Counted from the stretch's first letter, positions 8,754 through 17,181 are shown. The stretch is 64,000 bases of DNA from Acuticoccus sediminis (GCF_003258595.1 NZ_QHHQ01000001.1:1674001-1738000), one strand, 5' to 3'. Program-made: numbers and translations. The notes: generated by a model not told the origin, from the letters alone.

Positions 8754-8770
8754 ATTAGAATTATTCCAGT
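8754..8770. promoter_or_regulatory. ICE-like palindrome upstream of the HiPIP-like gene
   Basis: ATTAGAA-N3-TTCCAGT matches the ICE consensus TTTAGAA-N3-TTCTAAA at 10 of 14 positions with exact spacing, in an AT-rich patch that stands out from the GC-rich surroundings. It sits between the divergent pucC-like and HiPIP-like genes and could serve either. It resembles the site upstream of hemA. Confidence 0.35.
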
Positions 8771-8848
8771 TGCAGATAAAGTGAGATTATATTAATTCTA
8801 GAGTTCTGAATGGGATCCCGCGCGATGGACGCGGAGGGAGTGCGCAAC

Positions 8849-9097
8849 ATGCCGCGAGTTCTGATCGAGGGTAGGAGCCGCCCGTTCGACAAGGCCGTGA
8901 TGGGGATGGCGTTCGACCTCAGGGGCAGCGAGGGCCTGGACCGGGCGTCGGTGAAGTATGCCGACCGTCCGCACGGCGTGCAGCGCTGCGCCGAGTGCAC
9001 GCACGTCCTGGCGGCCGCCCAGGGCGTCCGCTGCTCGATCGTCGAGGGGCAGGTCGGCCTCAACGGCTGGTGCGCCCTCTGGACGCCGGGCGACTGA
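8849..9097 (+). CDS. HiPIP-like high-potential iron-sulfur protein without export signal
   Basis: The 82-residue protein ends in the four-cysteine pattern of HiPIPs: 'CAEC', then a Cys about 11 residues on in 'VRCSIVEG', then 'GWCALW'. The 'YADRP' segment before the first Cys and the aromatic residue after the last are also typical. HiPIPs bind one [4Fe-4S] cluster and carry electrons, usually in the periplasm after Tat export. Here I see no signal peptide from either the ATG at 8849 (GGAGGGAG 8 bases upstream, my choice) or the ATG at 8810, so a cytoplasmic role is likely. The gene is divergent from the PucC-like gene. Confidence 0.72.
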   Translation: MPRVLIEGRSRPFDKAVMGMAFDLRGSEGLDRASVKYADRPHGVQRCAECTHVLAAAQGVRCSIVEGQVGLNGWCALWTPGD

Positions 9098-9235
9098 CGC
9101 GCCCGCTAGCGGCGTAAGCCGCCTCCCGCCGCAGCAGGCGTCTGGCTTGATCAGTATTCAAAGAGTGAATCGCGCCGCCGGGACGGGGTCGACCGTCCCG
9201 GCGGCGTTCGCGTGCGTGCAGCGACGCGGCGCGGC

Positions 9236-10252
9236 TCAGCCGTCCTTGTAGTAGTAGCTGTAGCCGTTGAGGGCGGGGGCGCCGCCGAGGTGGGCGTAGA
9301 GCACCCTGGAGCCGGCCGGGATCCTGCCGGTCCTGATGAGGTCGATCATCCCCTGCATCGACTTCCCCTCGTAGACGGGGTCGGTGATCATCGCCTCGGT
9401 CCGCGCGGCGAGGCGGATGGCCTCGTTGGTCTCCTCGCTCGGGACGCCGTAGGCCGGGTAGGCGTAGTCCGGAATGATGACGATCTCGTCGTCGGTCACC
9501 GCGCGGCCGAGCTCGACGAGGTCGGCGGTGCTGTCGACGATCCCGCGGACCTGCGCGCGGGTCTGCTCGAGGGTGGCGGAGGCGTCGATGCCGATCACCC
9601 GGTGCGCGCGGTTCTGGTCGGCGAAGCCGACGATCATGCCCGCCTGGGTCGAGCCGGTGACGACGCACACGATGATGTAGTCGAAGGTGAAGCCCAGCGC
9701 CTCCTCCTGCGCCTTCACCTCCTCGGCGAAGCCGACGTAGCCGAGGCCGCCATACTTGTGCACCGAGGCGCCGGCGGGGATGCCGTAGGGGACGCCGCCC
9801 GCGTCGTGCACGGACTGGATGGCGTCCTCCCAGCTCTTGCGGATGCCGATGTCGAAGCCGTCCTCGACGATGCGCGAGTCGGCGCCCATGAGGCGTGACA
9901 GCAGGATGTTGCCGACGCGGTCGTAGACGGCGTCGTAGTGCGGCACCCACTTCTCCTGCACGACGACGCACTTCATGCCGAGCTTCGCCGCCGTCGCGGC
10001 CACCATGCGGGTGTGGTTCGACTGCACGCCGCCGATGGAGACGAGCGTGTCGGCACCCGAGCGGAGAGCGTCCGGCACGATGTACTCGAGCTTGCGCAGC
10101 TTGTTGCCGCCAAAGGCGAGGCCGGAGTTGCAGTCCTCGCGTTTGGCGAAGATCTCGACCTCACCGCCGAGCGCGGCCGACAGGCGCGGCAGCGGCTCGA
10201 TCGGCGTGGGGCCGAAGGTCAGGGGGTAGCGCTCGAATTTGTCCAGCTTCAT
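9236..10252 (-). CDS. acdS: 1-aminocyclopropane-1-carboxylate deaminase
   Basis: This PLP enzyme opens the cyclopropane ring of ACC, the plant ethylene precursor, to 2-oxobutyrate and ammonia. The protein is 338 residues, the same length as the characterised Pseudomonas enzyme. The PLP lysine K51 ('FGGNKLRK'), the ring-opening Y294 and neighbouring E295 ('DPVYEGKSM') fall at the reference positions, which separates it from D-cysteine desulfhydrases. It therefore looks fully active. The neighbour acdR is divergent, the standard arrangement for acdS, so ACC-inducible control is expected. Presence suggests contact with plants or algae, or use of ACC as a nitrogen source. Confidence 0.93.
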   Translation of the reverse strand: MKLDKFERYPLTFGPTPIEPLPRLSAALGGEVEIFAKREDCNSGLAFGGNKLRKLEYIVPDALRSGADTLVSIGGVQSNHTRMVAATAAKLGMKCVVVQEKWVPHYDAVYDRVGNILLSRLMGADSRIVEDGFDIGIRKSWEDAIQSVHDAGGVPYGIPAGASVHKYGGLGYVGFAEEVKAQEEALGFTFDYIIVCVVTGSTQAGMIVGFADQNRAHRVIGIDASATLEQTRAQVRGIVDSTADLVELGRAVTDDEIVIIPDYAYPAYGVPSEETNEAIRLAARTEAMITDPVYEGKSMQGMIDLIRTGRIPAGSRVLYAHLGGAPALNGYSYYYKDG

Positions 10253-10377
10253 CCCGGCTCTCGTCGTTTCGGTGAGGCGCCGAACATGGCAGAATTGATG
10301 TGAAAGGTGCTCTCTAAATCGCGCTCTGAATGGATCGGACGGCGATCAGGCGGCGGATATATGGGAGGATACACCGG

Positions 10378-10402
10378 AGATTCCGAAATTTACGGTAGAT
10401 TC
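10378..10402. promoter_or_regulatory. Candidate AcdR/Lrp-type site in the acdS-acdR gap
   Basis: CCGAAATTTACGG (10383-10395) is a near-palindrome flanked by two direct copies of AGATTC (10378-10383 and 10397-10402). It ends 4 bases before the acdR ATG, a position suited to autoregulation. No Shine-Dalgarno is visible before acdR, so its transcript may be leaderless. Confidence 0.35.
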
Positions 10403-10406
10403 TCTC

Positions 10407-10871
10407 ATGCTGGATCAGCTCGACAAGGTGGACCGCAACATCCTGAAGCTGCTGCAGGAGAACGGGCGGCTCACCAATGCCGAACTCGCCGACCTCGTGC
10501 ACGTCAGCCCGGCGACCTGCCACCGCCGCACGCAGCGCCTCTTCGCGGAGGGCTACGTCGCCGCGGTGCGGGCGCAGGTCTCGCCGGAGAAGGTCAACCG
10601 GGCGACGCTGGTGATGGTGGGTGTCGTCCTCGACCGGTCGACCCCGCAGAGCTTCGCCGACTTCGAGGCGGCGATCCGCAAGCTGGATCTCGTCATCGAC
10701 TGCCACCTCGTCGCCGGTGACTTCGACTACTTCCTGAAGATCCGCGTTCGCGACATCTCCGACTTCAACCGCCTGCACGCGGACAGGCTGATCGCGCTGC
10801 CCGGCGTCCGGCAGACGCGGACCTTTTTCGTCATGAAGGAGGTGAAGGACCAGGCGCCGCTGCAGTTCTGA
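10407..10871 (+). CDS. acdR: Lrp/AsnC-family regulator of ACC deaminase
   Basis: The 154-residue protein has an N-terminal helix-turn-helix (about 5-60; 'LKLLQENGRLTNAELADLV', 'HRRTQRL') and a C-terminal RAM ligand-binding/oligomerisation domain ('VIDCHLVAGDFDYFLKIRV'). Both are standard for Lrp/AsnC regulators. The divergent position next to acdS identifies it as AcdR by context; AcdR activates acdS in response to ACC in other bacteria. The C-terminal end continues a few residues past the RAM domain. The ATG at 10407 is the only good start. Confidence 0.88.
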   Translation: MLDQLDKVDRNILKLLQENGRLTNAELADLVHVSPATCHRRTQRLFAEGYVAAVRAQVSPEKVNRATLVMVGVVLDRSTPQSFADFEAAIRKLDLVIDCHLVAGDFDYFLKIRVRDISDFNRLHADRLIALPGVRQTRTFFVMKEVKDQAPLQF

Positions 10872-10999
10872 CAGGCGCGGCCGGGGCGGCACTAAGGTCG
10901 GATCGGGGCGACCTTCCCCTCGGGCCGGTCTGGCGGGACACTCGCCCCCGCTCCGGCCCTGGCGCCGGTGCCGAGCCCTGCGCGATCCGAGAGCGAGCG

Positions 11000-11992
11000 A
11001 TGACCGAGACATCCGTGCAAGATCCTCCGCCACCGCTCGCCACGGTGCGCGGACCCGCCGCCGCGCTCGTCGAGGCGCTGACGGCAGGGCTCGTCGGGCA
11101 CGAGGCGCTGGTGGAGCGGCTGGTGATCGCGCTCCTCGTCGGCGGGCACGTCCTCATCGAGGGGCCGCCCGGCGTGGCCAAGACGCGCGCCGTGAAGCGC
11201 CTCGCCGACGGGGTGGAGGGCGAGTTCGCACGGATCCAGTGCACGCCGGACCTGATGCCGGGCGACGTCATCGGCATCCAGGTCTTCCGCCCGGAGCGCG
11301 GGGTGACGGAGTTCATGGCCGGCCCGGTCTTCCACCATCTCGTGCTGGTGGACGAGATCAACCGCGCGCCGCCCAAGGTGCAGTCCGCGCTGCTCGAGGC
11401 GATGGCCGAGCGGCAGGTCACCGTCGGCGGCGTCACACGGCGCCTGCCGGACCCGTTCATGGTGGTCGCGACGCAGAACTCCATCGAGCACGAGGGTACG
11501 TTTCCGCTTCCCGAGGCGCAGCTCGACCGGTTCCTGTGCCACGTGATGGTGGACCTGCCGGGCGCGGCGACGGAGCTCGCGATCCTCGACCTGGTGGAGA
11601 GCGAGGGCGGCGACCGGGCGGGCGAGGTGCGCGAGCACGTCTCGCACGAGGCGCTGACGCGGATGCGCGAGGCGGTGGCGGCGGTGCACCTCGCCCCGGC
11701 GGTGAAGGACTATATCGTGCGCCTGGTCGTGGCGACGCGGGAGGAGGGGACGGCGGGGATCGCGGGCCGGGTCGGGCATGCCGTATCGCCGCGCGGGACG
11801 CTGGCGCTGGCGGCATCCTCGCGTGCGCGGGCGTTCCTTGCGGGGCGGGACTACGTCATCCCGGAGGACGTCGCCGCGCTCGCGCCGGACGTTCTGGCCC
11901 ACCGCCTCGTTCCGACCTGGCGGGCGACGGCGGACGGGGAAACCTCGCGCGGGCTCATCGCGGCCGTCCTCGGTGCGGTGAGGCCGCTGTGA
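11000..11992 (+). CDS. MoxR-family AAA+ ATPase
   Basis: The 330-residue protein has a Walker A 'GPPGVAKT' at about 55-62, a Walker B 'LVLVDEINR' at about 115-123 and a sensor Asn in 'VATQNSIEHEG', followed by the helical lid. MoxR ATPases act as chaperones for VWA-domain proteins and metal-cofactor maturation. It is the first gene of a seven-gene run with DUF58, two VWA proteins, a small TPR-like protein and a BatD-like protein, so its partners are the products downstream. The ATG at 11000 lacks a strong Shine-Dalgarno. Confidence 0.92.
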   Translation: MTETSVQDPPPPLATVRGPAAALVEALTAGLVGHEALVERLVIALLVGGHVLIEGPPGVAKTRAVKRLADGVEGEFARIQCTPDLMPGDVIGIQVFRPERGVTEFMAGPVFHHLVLVDEINRAPPKVQSALLEAMAERQVTVGGVTRRLPDPFMVVATQNSIEHEGTFPLPEAQLDRFLCHVMVDLPGAATELAILDLVESEGGDRAGEVREHVSHEALTRMREAVAAVHLAPAVKDYIVRLVVATREEGTAGIAGRVGHAVSPRGTLALAASSRARAFLAGRDYVIPEDVAALAPDVLAHRLVPTWRATADGETSRGLIAAVLGAVRPL

Positions 11993-12101
11993 CGGCATCC
12001 CGCCAGCGCGGCCGCCCGCACGGTTCGGCGCGCCATTCCCTCGACGCGCGTCTGTCGAAGCGGAACGCGCTGCGGCGCCGCCGAACCCGGTCGGCACGGC
12101 G

Positions 12102-12992
12102 ATGACGGCGGCGACGGAGGCGACGGAGGTGCGGTTCGAGGCGCTCGTGGCGCTGCGCCACCAGGGCGCGCACGGCCGGCGCCTCGCGGTGCCCAGCGTG
12201 CTGCGCCCCGGCGGCTTCGCCGGACGGCGGCGGGGGCACGGGCTCGACATCAACGACGTCCGCCCCTTCGCCGACGGCGACGACCTGCGCCACGCCGACG
12301 CGGCGGCGACGGCGCGGACCGGCCGCCTTCACGTGCGCACCTTCCACGAGGAGCGCGACCGGGCGGTCCTGCTTGTCGCCGACTTTCGTCGGCCGATGCT
12401 GTGGGCGACGCGCGGGCGCCTGCGCTCCGTCGCGGCGGCGGAGGCACTGGCGTCCGTCGGATGGCGCGTCATCGACGCGGGCGGGAAGGTGGGGCTTCTC
12501 GTGGTGCGGGAGGCGGGGCTCGACTACGTCGCCGTGCGGGCGCGCGAGCGGACCATGATGCAGATCGCCGGTCTCCTGGAGGAGAGCCACGCCCGTGCCC
12601 TCGACGAGGCCCGCGTCGCCGCTTCGGGCGGCGTTCCGGGCGCGACCGAGCCGCTGCATGTGGTGCTGGAGCGGGCCGGACGCCTTGTCCCGAGGGGCGG
12701 GGCGATCGTGTGCGCCACGGGGCTGGACGCACCGGGGGACGGGTTCGAGGCCGTCGTCGGCACCATCCTGCGGCGCCGGCGGCTCTTCGTCCTCATGGTC
12801 CGCGATCCGCTCGAGGCGGCGCCGCCGGCACGGCGGTTCGCCTACTTCGGGGATGACGGCGTCATCCTGGAAGGGCGCTTTCCGGGCGGTTCGGACGCGC
12901 GCGTCACGGCGCTGGGCGCGCTCGGCGTCACCGTGCGGACCGTCGACACGACCGCCGGCGCCGAGGTGCTCGACGATCTGGAGGTCGCCTGA
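12102..12992 (+). CDS. DUF58 domain protein
   Basis: The 296-residue protein carries the DUF58 motif near its N-terminus ('GHGLDINDVRPFADGDDLRHAD', shortened here to its recognisable core R-P-F-A-D-G-D-D-L-R). A VWA-like region follows ('AVLLVADFRRPM'). DUF58 proteins are co-encoded with MoxR ATPases and are thought to be their substrates or partners. It follows moxR after 109 bases and overlaps the next gene by one base (TGATG). The ATG at 12102 overlaps the stop of a 38-codon frame that itself overlaps the moxR stop; see findings. Confidence 0.85.
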   Translation: MTAATEATEVRFEALVALRHQGAHGRRLAVPSVLRPGGFAGRRRGHGLDINDVRPFADGDDLRHADAAATARTGRLHVRTFHEERDRAVLLVADFRRPMLWATRGRLRSVAAAEALASVGWRVIDAGGKVGLLVVREAGLDYVAVRARERTMMQIAGLLEESHARALDEARVAASGGVPGATEPLHVVLERAGRLVPRGGAIVCATGLDAPGDGFEAVVGTILRRRRLFVLMVRDPLEAAPPARRFAYFGDDGVILEGRFPGGSDARVTALGALGVTVRTVDTTAGAEVLDDLEVA

Positions 12993-13378
12993 TGGACCCG
13001 GCACGACTGGCCGACGAGCTGCGGCCGATCCGCCTGCCGGTCGACTACGCGACACTGGGCGTCAGCGACGCGCTGGCCGCGTTCGCGCTCGGTGTCGTCC
13101 TGGCGCTTCTCGTCTTCGCGCTACTGCGGCCGTTCCTGTCGCGCCGGATCGACCCGGCGGCGGTGGCGGCACGCGAGGTCGCGGCACTGCGGGAGGCGCC
13201 GCCGGCGGCGCGGCTGCTCGGCCTCGCGAGGCTTCTGTCGCGGCTCGACCCCGAACGGCGCCAGCCGCGCCCGGCGGGGCTCGACGCGGCGCTCTACCGG
13301 CCGGACGCCGCGGCGGACTTCACGGCACTGGAGGCGGATATCCTGGGCATCGCCGGGCGGCGGAGGGAGGGGCGATGA
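12992..13378 (+). CDS. Small membrane protein of the Bat operon (DUF4381-like)
   Basis: The 128-residue protein has one clear transmembrane helix at about 27-48 ('ALAAFALGVVLALLVFALL') and a charged, Ala/Arg-rich cytoplasmic tail. Proteins of this size and shape in the same operon position are annotated DUF4381. The sequence itself gives no catalytic motif. It overlaps both neighbours (TGATG upstream, ATGA downstream), so its translation is coupled to theirs. Confidence 0.7.
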   Translation: MDPARLADELRPIRLPVDYATLGVSDALAAFALGVVLALLVFALLRPFLSRRIDPAAVAAREVAALREAPPAARLLGLARLLSRLDPERRQPRPAGLDAALYRPDAAADFTALEADILGIAGRRREGR

Positions 13379-14322
13379 GCTTCGCCGCGCCGGAGGCGTT
13401 CGCGCTCCTCATCCTGCCGGTGCTGGCGCTCCTGCTGCGTCCCCCGCGGGAGCGCACGGCGAGCGCCGCCTACCTCCCGCCCGCGCTCGCCGAGCGGATG
13501 CGGGGCGAGGCGCATGGCCCGCCGCGCGCGGGCCTCTGGGCCCCGGCGCTTGTCTGGCTGCTCCTCGTGGTCGCGCTGGCGGGGCCGCAGCGGACGGCGG
13601 AGCTCGATCTCATCACCGCCTCGGGCCGCGACATCGTCCTCGCGATCGACCTGTCCGGATCCATGGAGAAGGAAGACTTCCTGCTCGACGGCGCCGAGGT
13701 GTCGCGGCTCGACGCGGTCAAGTCGGTGGCGAGCCGCTTCGTCGAGGGGCGCGCGGGCGACCGTGTCGGTCTCGTCGTGTTCGGCGACCGGGCCTATGTG
13801 GCGGCGCCCCTCACGCACGATGTCGCCAGCGTCGCGCACGTCATCTCGACTCTGACGGTGGGCGTCTCCGGCCGATCGACCGCGATCAGCGACGGGCTCG
13901 GGCTCGCGATGAAGCGGCTGGAGGCGGACGGGGCTGGAAGCCGCGTCGTCATCCTCCTGTCGGATGGCGTCGACACGACCGGCAAGATCGATCCCGCCGA
14001 GGCGGCGGGGCTCGCGGCGCAGCTCGGCATTCGCGTCCACACCGTGGCGCTCGGGCCGGACAGCGCGGTGGAACTGGTCGGGCGCGCCGACGCGCTCGAC
14101 GTGAAGACCCTCGGCGCGGTCGCGGCGGCGAGCGGCGGGCAGATGTTCCGGGTGCGCACCACCGACGAGCTGCAGGCGGTCGCCGACGCGGTCGACCGGC
14201 TGGAACCGTCGCAGAGCGACGTGCCGCCGATCCGCGCGGTGCGCGGCTACTGGATGTGGCCGGCGGGCGCGGCGGTCGTTCTCTCGCTCGCGGTGCTGGC
14301 CGCCGGGCGGCGGCTCCTGTGA
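13375..14322 (+). CDS. batA: VWA-domain membrane protein, BatA-like
   Basis: The 315-residue protein begins with two hydrophobic segments (about 8-22 and 55-72), continues with a von Willebrand A domain (about 85-270) and ends with a transmembrane helix. The MIDAS metal site is complete: 'DLSGSM' (DxSxS), a Thr in the 'GRSTAISDG' loop and the Asp in 'LLSDGVDTTG'. BatA proteins are inner-membrane proteins whose VWA domain faces the periplasm and which work with MoxR. It overlaps the preceding gene by ATGA and precedes a second VWA gene. Confidence 0.88.
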   Translation: MSFAAPEAFALLILPVLALLLRPPRERTASAAYLPPALAERMRGEAHGPPRAGLWAPALVWLLLVVALAGPQRTAELDLITASGRDIVLAIDLSGSMEKEDFLLDGAEVSRLDAVKSVASRFVEGRAGDRVGLVVFGDRAYVAAPLTHDVASVAHVISTLTVGVSGRSTAISDGLGLAMKRLEADGAGSRVVILLSDGVDTTGKIDPAEAAGLAAQLGIRVHTVALGPDSAVELVGRADALDVKTLGAVAAASGGQMFRVRTTDELQAVADAVDRLEPSQSDVPPIRAVRGYWMWPAGAAVVLSLAVLAAGRRLL

Positions 14323-14332
14323 GGCGCGGCCG

Positions 14333-15253
14333 GTGATCGAGGTGCTCGGCCTCACGCTGCTCCGCCCGCTGTGGCTCCTCGCGCTGCCGGCGACGCTGGC
14401 GCTCGCGCTCTTCGCCGCGCGGCGCGAGCGGCGATCTGAGTGGGCGAGCCTCATCGACCAGCAGCTGGCGCCGCATCTCCGGGCGCTCGGCTTCATGCGG
14501 GCGGCGGGGCGGGACCGGCGCATCCCCTGTCTCGCGGCGGCGGCGGGGATCGCGTCGGTGGCGCTCGCGGGACCGGCCACGACGAGTCCGACGGCGCCGG
14601 CGCTGCGCAGCCTCGACACTCTGGTGATCGCCGTCGACCTGTCGAAGTCGATGACCGAGGGCGGGGCGCTGGAGACGGTGCAGGCGGCGACCGTGCGCCT
14701 CCTCCAGACGGCGGGACGGCCGGTGGCGCTCGTGCTCTACGCCGGCGACGCCTATCTCGCCAGCGCGCCCTCGGACGACCCTCACCTTCTGGAGACGGTC
14801 GTCGCGGCGTTCGGCGCGGACACGATGCCCGACACCGGGAGCCGGCCCGACCGGGCGCTCACCCTCGCCGCGGACATCCTCGCGGGGGCGGCCGGCCGGC
14901 GGCGCGACGTGGTGCTCGTCTCGGACGGCGGCGGCGTGGGGCCGGAGGCGCTCCACGAGGCGGAGGCGCTGGCCCGGTCCGGCGCGGTCGTCTCGGTGAT
15001 CTACGTGCCGCCGACGGAGCGTCCGTACGGGATGCCGGCGCCGGACCCCGATGCGCTGGCCGCGCTCGCCCGCGCCGGCGGCGGGACGATGGTCGCGGCG
15101 CCCTCGGCGCAGGGCCTCGCCGACCGTCTCGCCGCGTCGGCGACCGCGACGGTGCCGCACGAGATCGCGGCGCTGATGTTCGAGGACCACGGCCGGGCGA
15201 TCCTGGTGCTGGCGCTGCTGCCGGCGCTCCTCCTCTTCAGGAGGGTGCGATGA
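14333..15253 (+). CDS. batB: VWA-domain membrane protein, BatB-like
   Basis: The 306-residue protein has an N-terminal membrane region, a VWA domain (about 95-270) with MIDAS 'DLSKSM' and a later Asp in 'LVSDGGG', and a C-terminal hydrophobic helix. It is the second VWA protein of the operon, matching BatB in batABCD-type clusters. GTG at 14333 is the start; the next gene overlaps its stop by ATGA. The loop Thr expected in MIDAS is less obvious than in BatA. Confidence 0.85.
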   Translation: MIEVLGLTLLRPLWLLALPATLALALFAARRERRSEWASLIDQQLAPHLRALGFMRAAGRDRRIPCLAAAAGIASVALAGPATTSPTAPALRSLDTLVIAVDLSKSMTEGGALETVQAATVRLLQTAGRPVALVLYAGDAYLASAPSDDPHLLETVVAAFGADTMPDTGSRPDRALTLAADILAGAAGRRRDVVLVSDGGGVGPEALHEAEALARSGAVVSVIYVPPTERPYGMPAPDPDALAALARAGGGTMVAAPSAQGLADRLAASATATVPHEIAALMFEDHGRAILVLALLPALLLFRRVR

Positions 15254-15900
15254 TCGTGGCTGCCCTGCGCCAGCGCCGCTTCGCGGGTATTCTTGCGCTG
15301 GCGCTCGTCGCGGCGCTGGTCGCCGGGCCGGCGGCGTTCGCGCGGCTCGCCTATCTTGCCGGCTACCCGGGGGTCGCGTTGCCGTTCCTGTCCGACCCTG
15401 CGGTGCGCGGCGCCGCCCTCTACGACCTCGGCCGCTACGCCGAGGCGGACGACACGTTCCGCGAGATCGGCCGCCGCGTGACCTACAATCGCGGCAACAG
15501 CCTCGCCGTGACGGGCGACTACGCCCTGTCGCGCGCGTATTTCGACGCCGTCCTCTTCGCGAACCGGTTCGATGCCGGCGCGCGCCACAATCGCGAGGTG
15601 GTCGCCGCGCTCGTCGTCCCGCACGAGGGCGAGGCGATGGGCCGGGGGCGGATCAGGGCGCATCTCGCCGAGGCGGGCGTAGAGGTCGCGGCGTTCGACC
15701 CGGACAATCCGCAGGTGCCGGTGGCGGCGGTCGACAACTTCCGCAAGGGGGTCGACGCGCGCACGGTCACCGCGAACGAGGACTGGCTCGAGACGCTGCA
15801 GGACGCGCCGGGCGAGTATCTGAAGAAGCGCCTCGTCGCCGAGTACGACCGGCGCCGCGCCGCGGGCCGTCCCGCCCCGGCGGAGGCCGCGCCATGGTGA
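15250..15900 (+). CDS. TPR-like periplasmic protein of the Bat operon (BatC-like)
   Basis: The 216-residue protein starts with a signal-anchor or signal peptide (about 10-30). A short TPR-like helical repeat follows ('AALYDLGRYAEADDTFREIG', 'YNRGNSLAVTGDYALSRAYF'). The remainder is polar. In batABCD clusters BatC contains TPR repeats, often fused or adjacent to BatB. The start overlaps the batB stop (ATGA) and its end overlaps the next start by 7 bases, so it is translated as part of the set. Confidence 0.72.
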   Translation: MIVAALRQRRFAGILALALVAALVAGPAAFARLAYLAGYPGVALPFLSDPAVRGAALYDLGRYAEADDTFREIGRRVTYNRGNSLAVTGDYALSRAYFDAVLFANRFDAGARHNREVVAALVVPHEGEAMGRGRIRAHLAEAGVEVAAFDPDNPQVPVAAVDNFRKGVDARTVTANEDWLETLQDAPGEYLKKRLVAEYDRRRAAGRPAPAEAAPW

Positions 15901-17087
15901 CGCTCCTGCGGCTCTGCGTGGCGCTCCTCGCCGTCTGGGCCTCGCCGGCGGGGGCGCGGACGCTCTCGCCGCTCGAGGCGAAGCTCGAGGTCGTGCTCGA
16001 TCCGCAGGCGGCGGCGCCGCGGGAGCGGGAGATGATCCTCGCCACGCTGCGCGGCACCTTCGATATCGAGATCGCGCGCTACGAGATCGAGGTGCCGCGG
16101 ATGCCCGGCTTCGACTGGGTGCAGCTGACGCGCGACGCATGGCGGGCTGAGCGGGTCGACGGGCGGCAGGTGCGCGTCATGGAGCGGCGCATCGCCTTCT
16201 TCCCGCGGCGGACGGGGAGCCTCACCATCCTGCCGGTGCGCGATCAGCTCACCATCGCCGAGGCGGACGGCGGGCGCAGCTTCACGATGATCCAGTCCGA
16301 GCCGGTGACGGTGGCGGTGGAGCCGGCGCTGGCCGGGCCGGGCGAGTGGTGGCTGCCGGCAAAGATGATCGAGCTGTCGGACCGGTGGGACAAGGGTCCG
16401 GGCGAGCTCGAGCCCGGTGCCACCGTGGTCCGCCGCGTCACGCTCTGGGTGCTCGGGGCGACGGCCGACATGCTGCCGCCGCAGCCGCCGATGCGCGAGC
16501 CGTGGCTGATCACCTTCGTCGGCTCGGAGCAGCGCACGACCGAACTCACCTGGGGCGGGCCGATCAGCACCGTCACATGGGAGTGGACGTTCCAGCCCAG
16601 GACCGGCGAGCCGGGGGTCCTGCCCAAGGTGGAGATCCCGTTCTTCGACACGCTCGACCGGCAGGCGCACGCGGTCACCTTGATGGCGATGCCGATCGCG
16701 GTGGCCGGCTTCGGCGAGAACCGCATCGAGGAGTGGCGCGAGGGGTTCGCGCGCGTATGGGTCGCGGTGCTGGCGGCGGCGCTCGGCGCCGGTCTGGTGC
16801 TGGCGGTCGCGCTCCCCGGAGTGCGGGTCTCGACCGTCGACGAACTGAGGCGGCGGACCTCGCGATTGCTTCCCTCGCGCGCCGAGCGGGCGTTGATGCG
16901 GGCGGCGCGTGCCGGCGACCTCGCCGCGTTCCGGGTGGCGGCGGCGGAGGTGCTGTGCCGCGCGGGGCGGGGCGGCGGCTCGCCGCTCGAACCGGTCGAC
17001 CGCGCGCTCTTCGGGCCGGGCTCACACCGAGCCGTACCGCGCGCCGACCTGCTCGCCATCGCGCGCGACATCCGCCGCCACGCGTGA
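15894..17087 (+). CDS. batD: BatD-like membrane protein
   Basis: The 397-residue protein has a cleavable signal peptide (1 to about 21, ending 'PAGA'). A periplasmic beta-rich region of about 280 residues follows. Next come one transmembrane helix (about 295-315, 'VAVLAAALGAGLVLAVALP') and a small cytoplasmic helical domain. This layout is that of BatD (oxygen tolerance) proteins. It ends the operon, and no obvious terminator follows; the next feature is a sigma-54 promoter for hyuA. The start was chosen for the signal peptide; the frame overlaps the previous gene by 7 bases. Confidence 0.78.
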   Translation: MVTLLRLCVALLAVWASPAGARTLSPLEAKLEVVLDPQAAAPREREMILATLRGTFDIEIARYEIEVPRMPGFDWVQLTRDAWRAERVDGRQVRVMERRIAFFPRRTGSLTILPVRDQLTIAEADGGRSFTMIQSEPVTVAVEPALAGPGEWWLPAKMIELSDRWDKGPGELEPGATVVRRVTLWVLGATADMLPPQPPMREPWLITFVGSEQRTTELTWGGPISTVTWEWTFQPRTGEPGVLPKVEIPFFDTLDRQAHAVTLMAMPIAVAGFGENRIEEWREGFARVWVAVLAAALGAGLVLAVALPGVRVSTVDELRRRTSRLLPSRAERALMRAARAGDLAAFRVAAAEVLCRAGRGGGSPLEPVDRALFGPGSHRAVPRADLLAIARDIRRHA

Positions 17088-17181
17088 GCAGGTGCGGGCC
17101 GGCGGTCGGTCCGTATGCGTATTCAGGTGTTCCGTTGGGCGGAATTTCGTTCGAAAAGTCTGATGCTTAGCGTCTCTCGAA

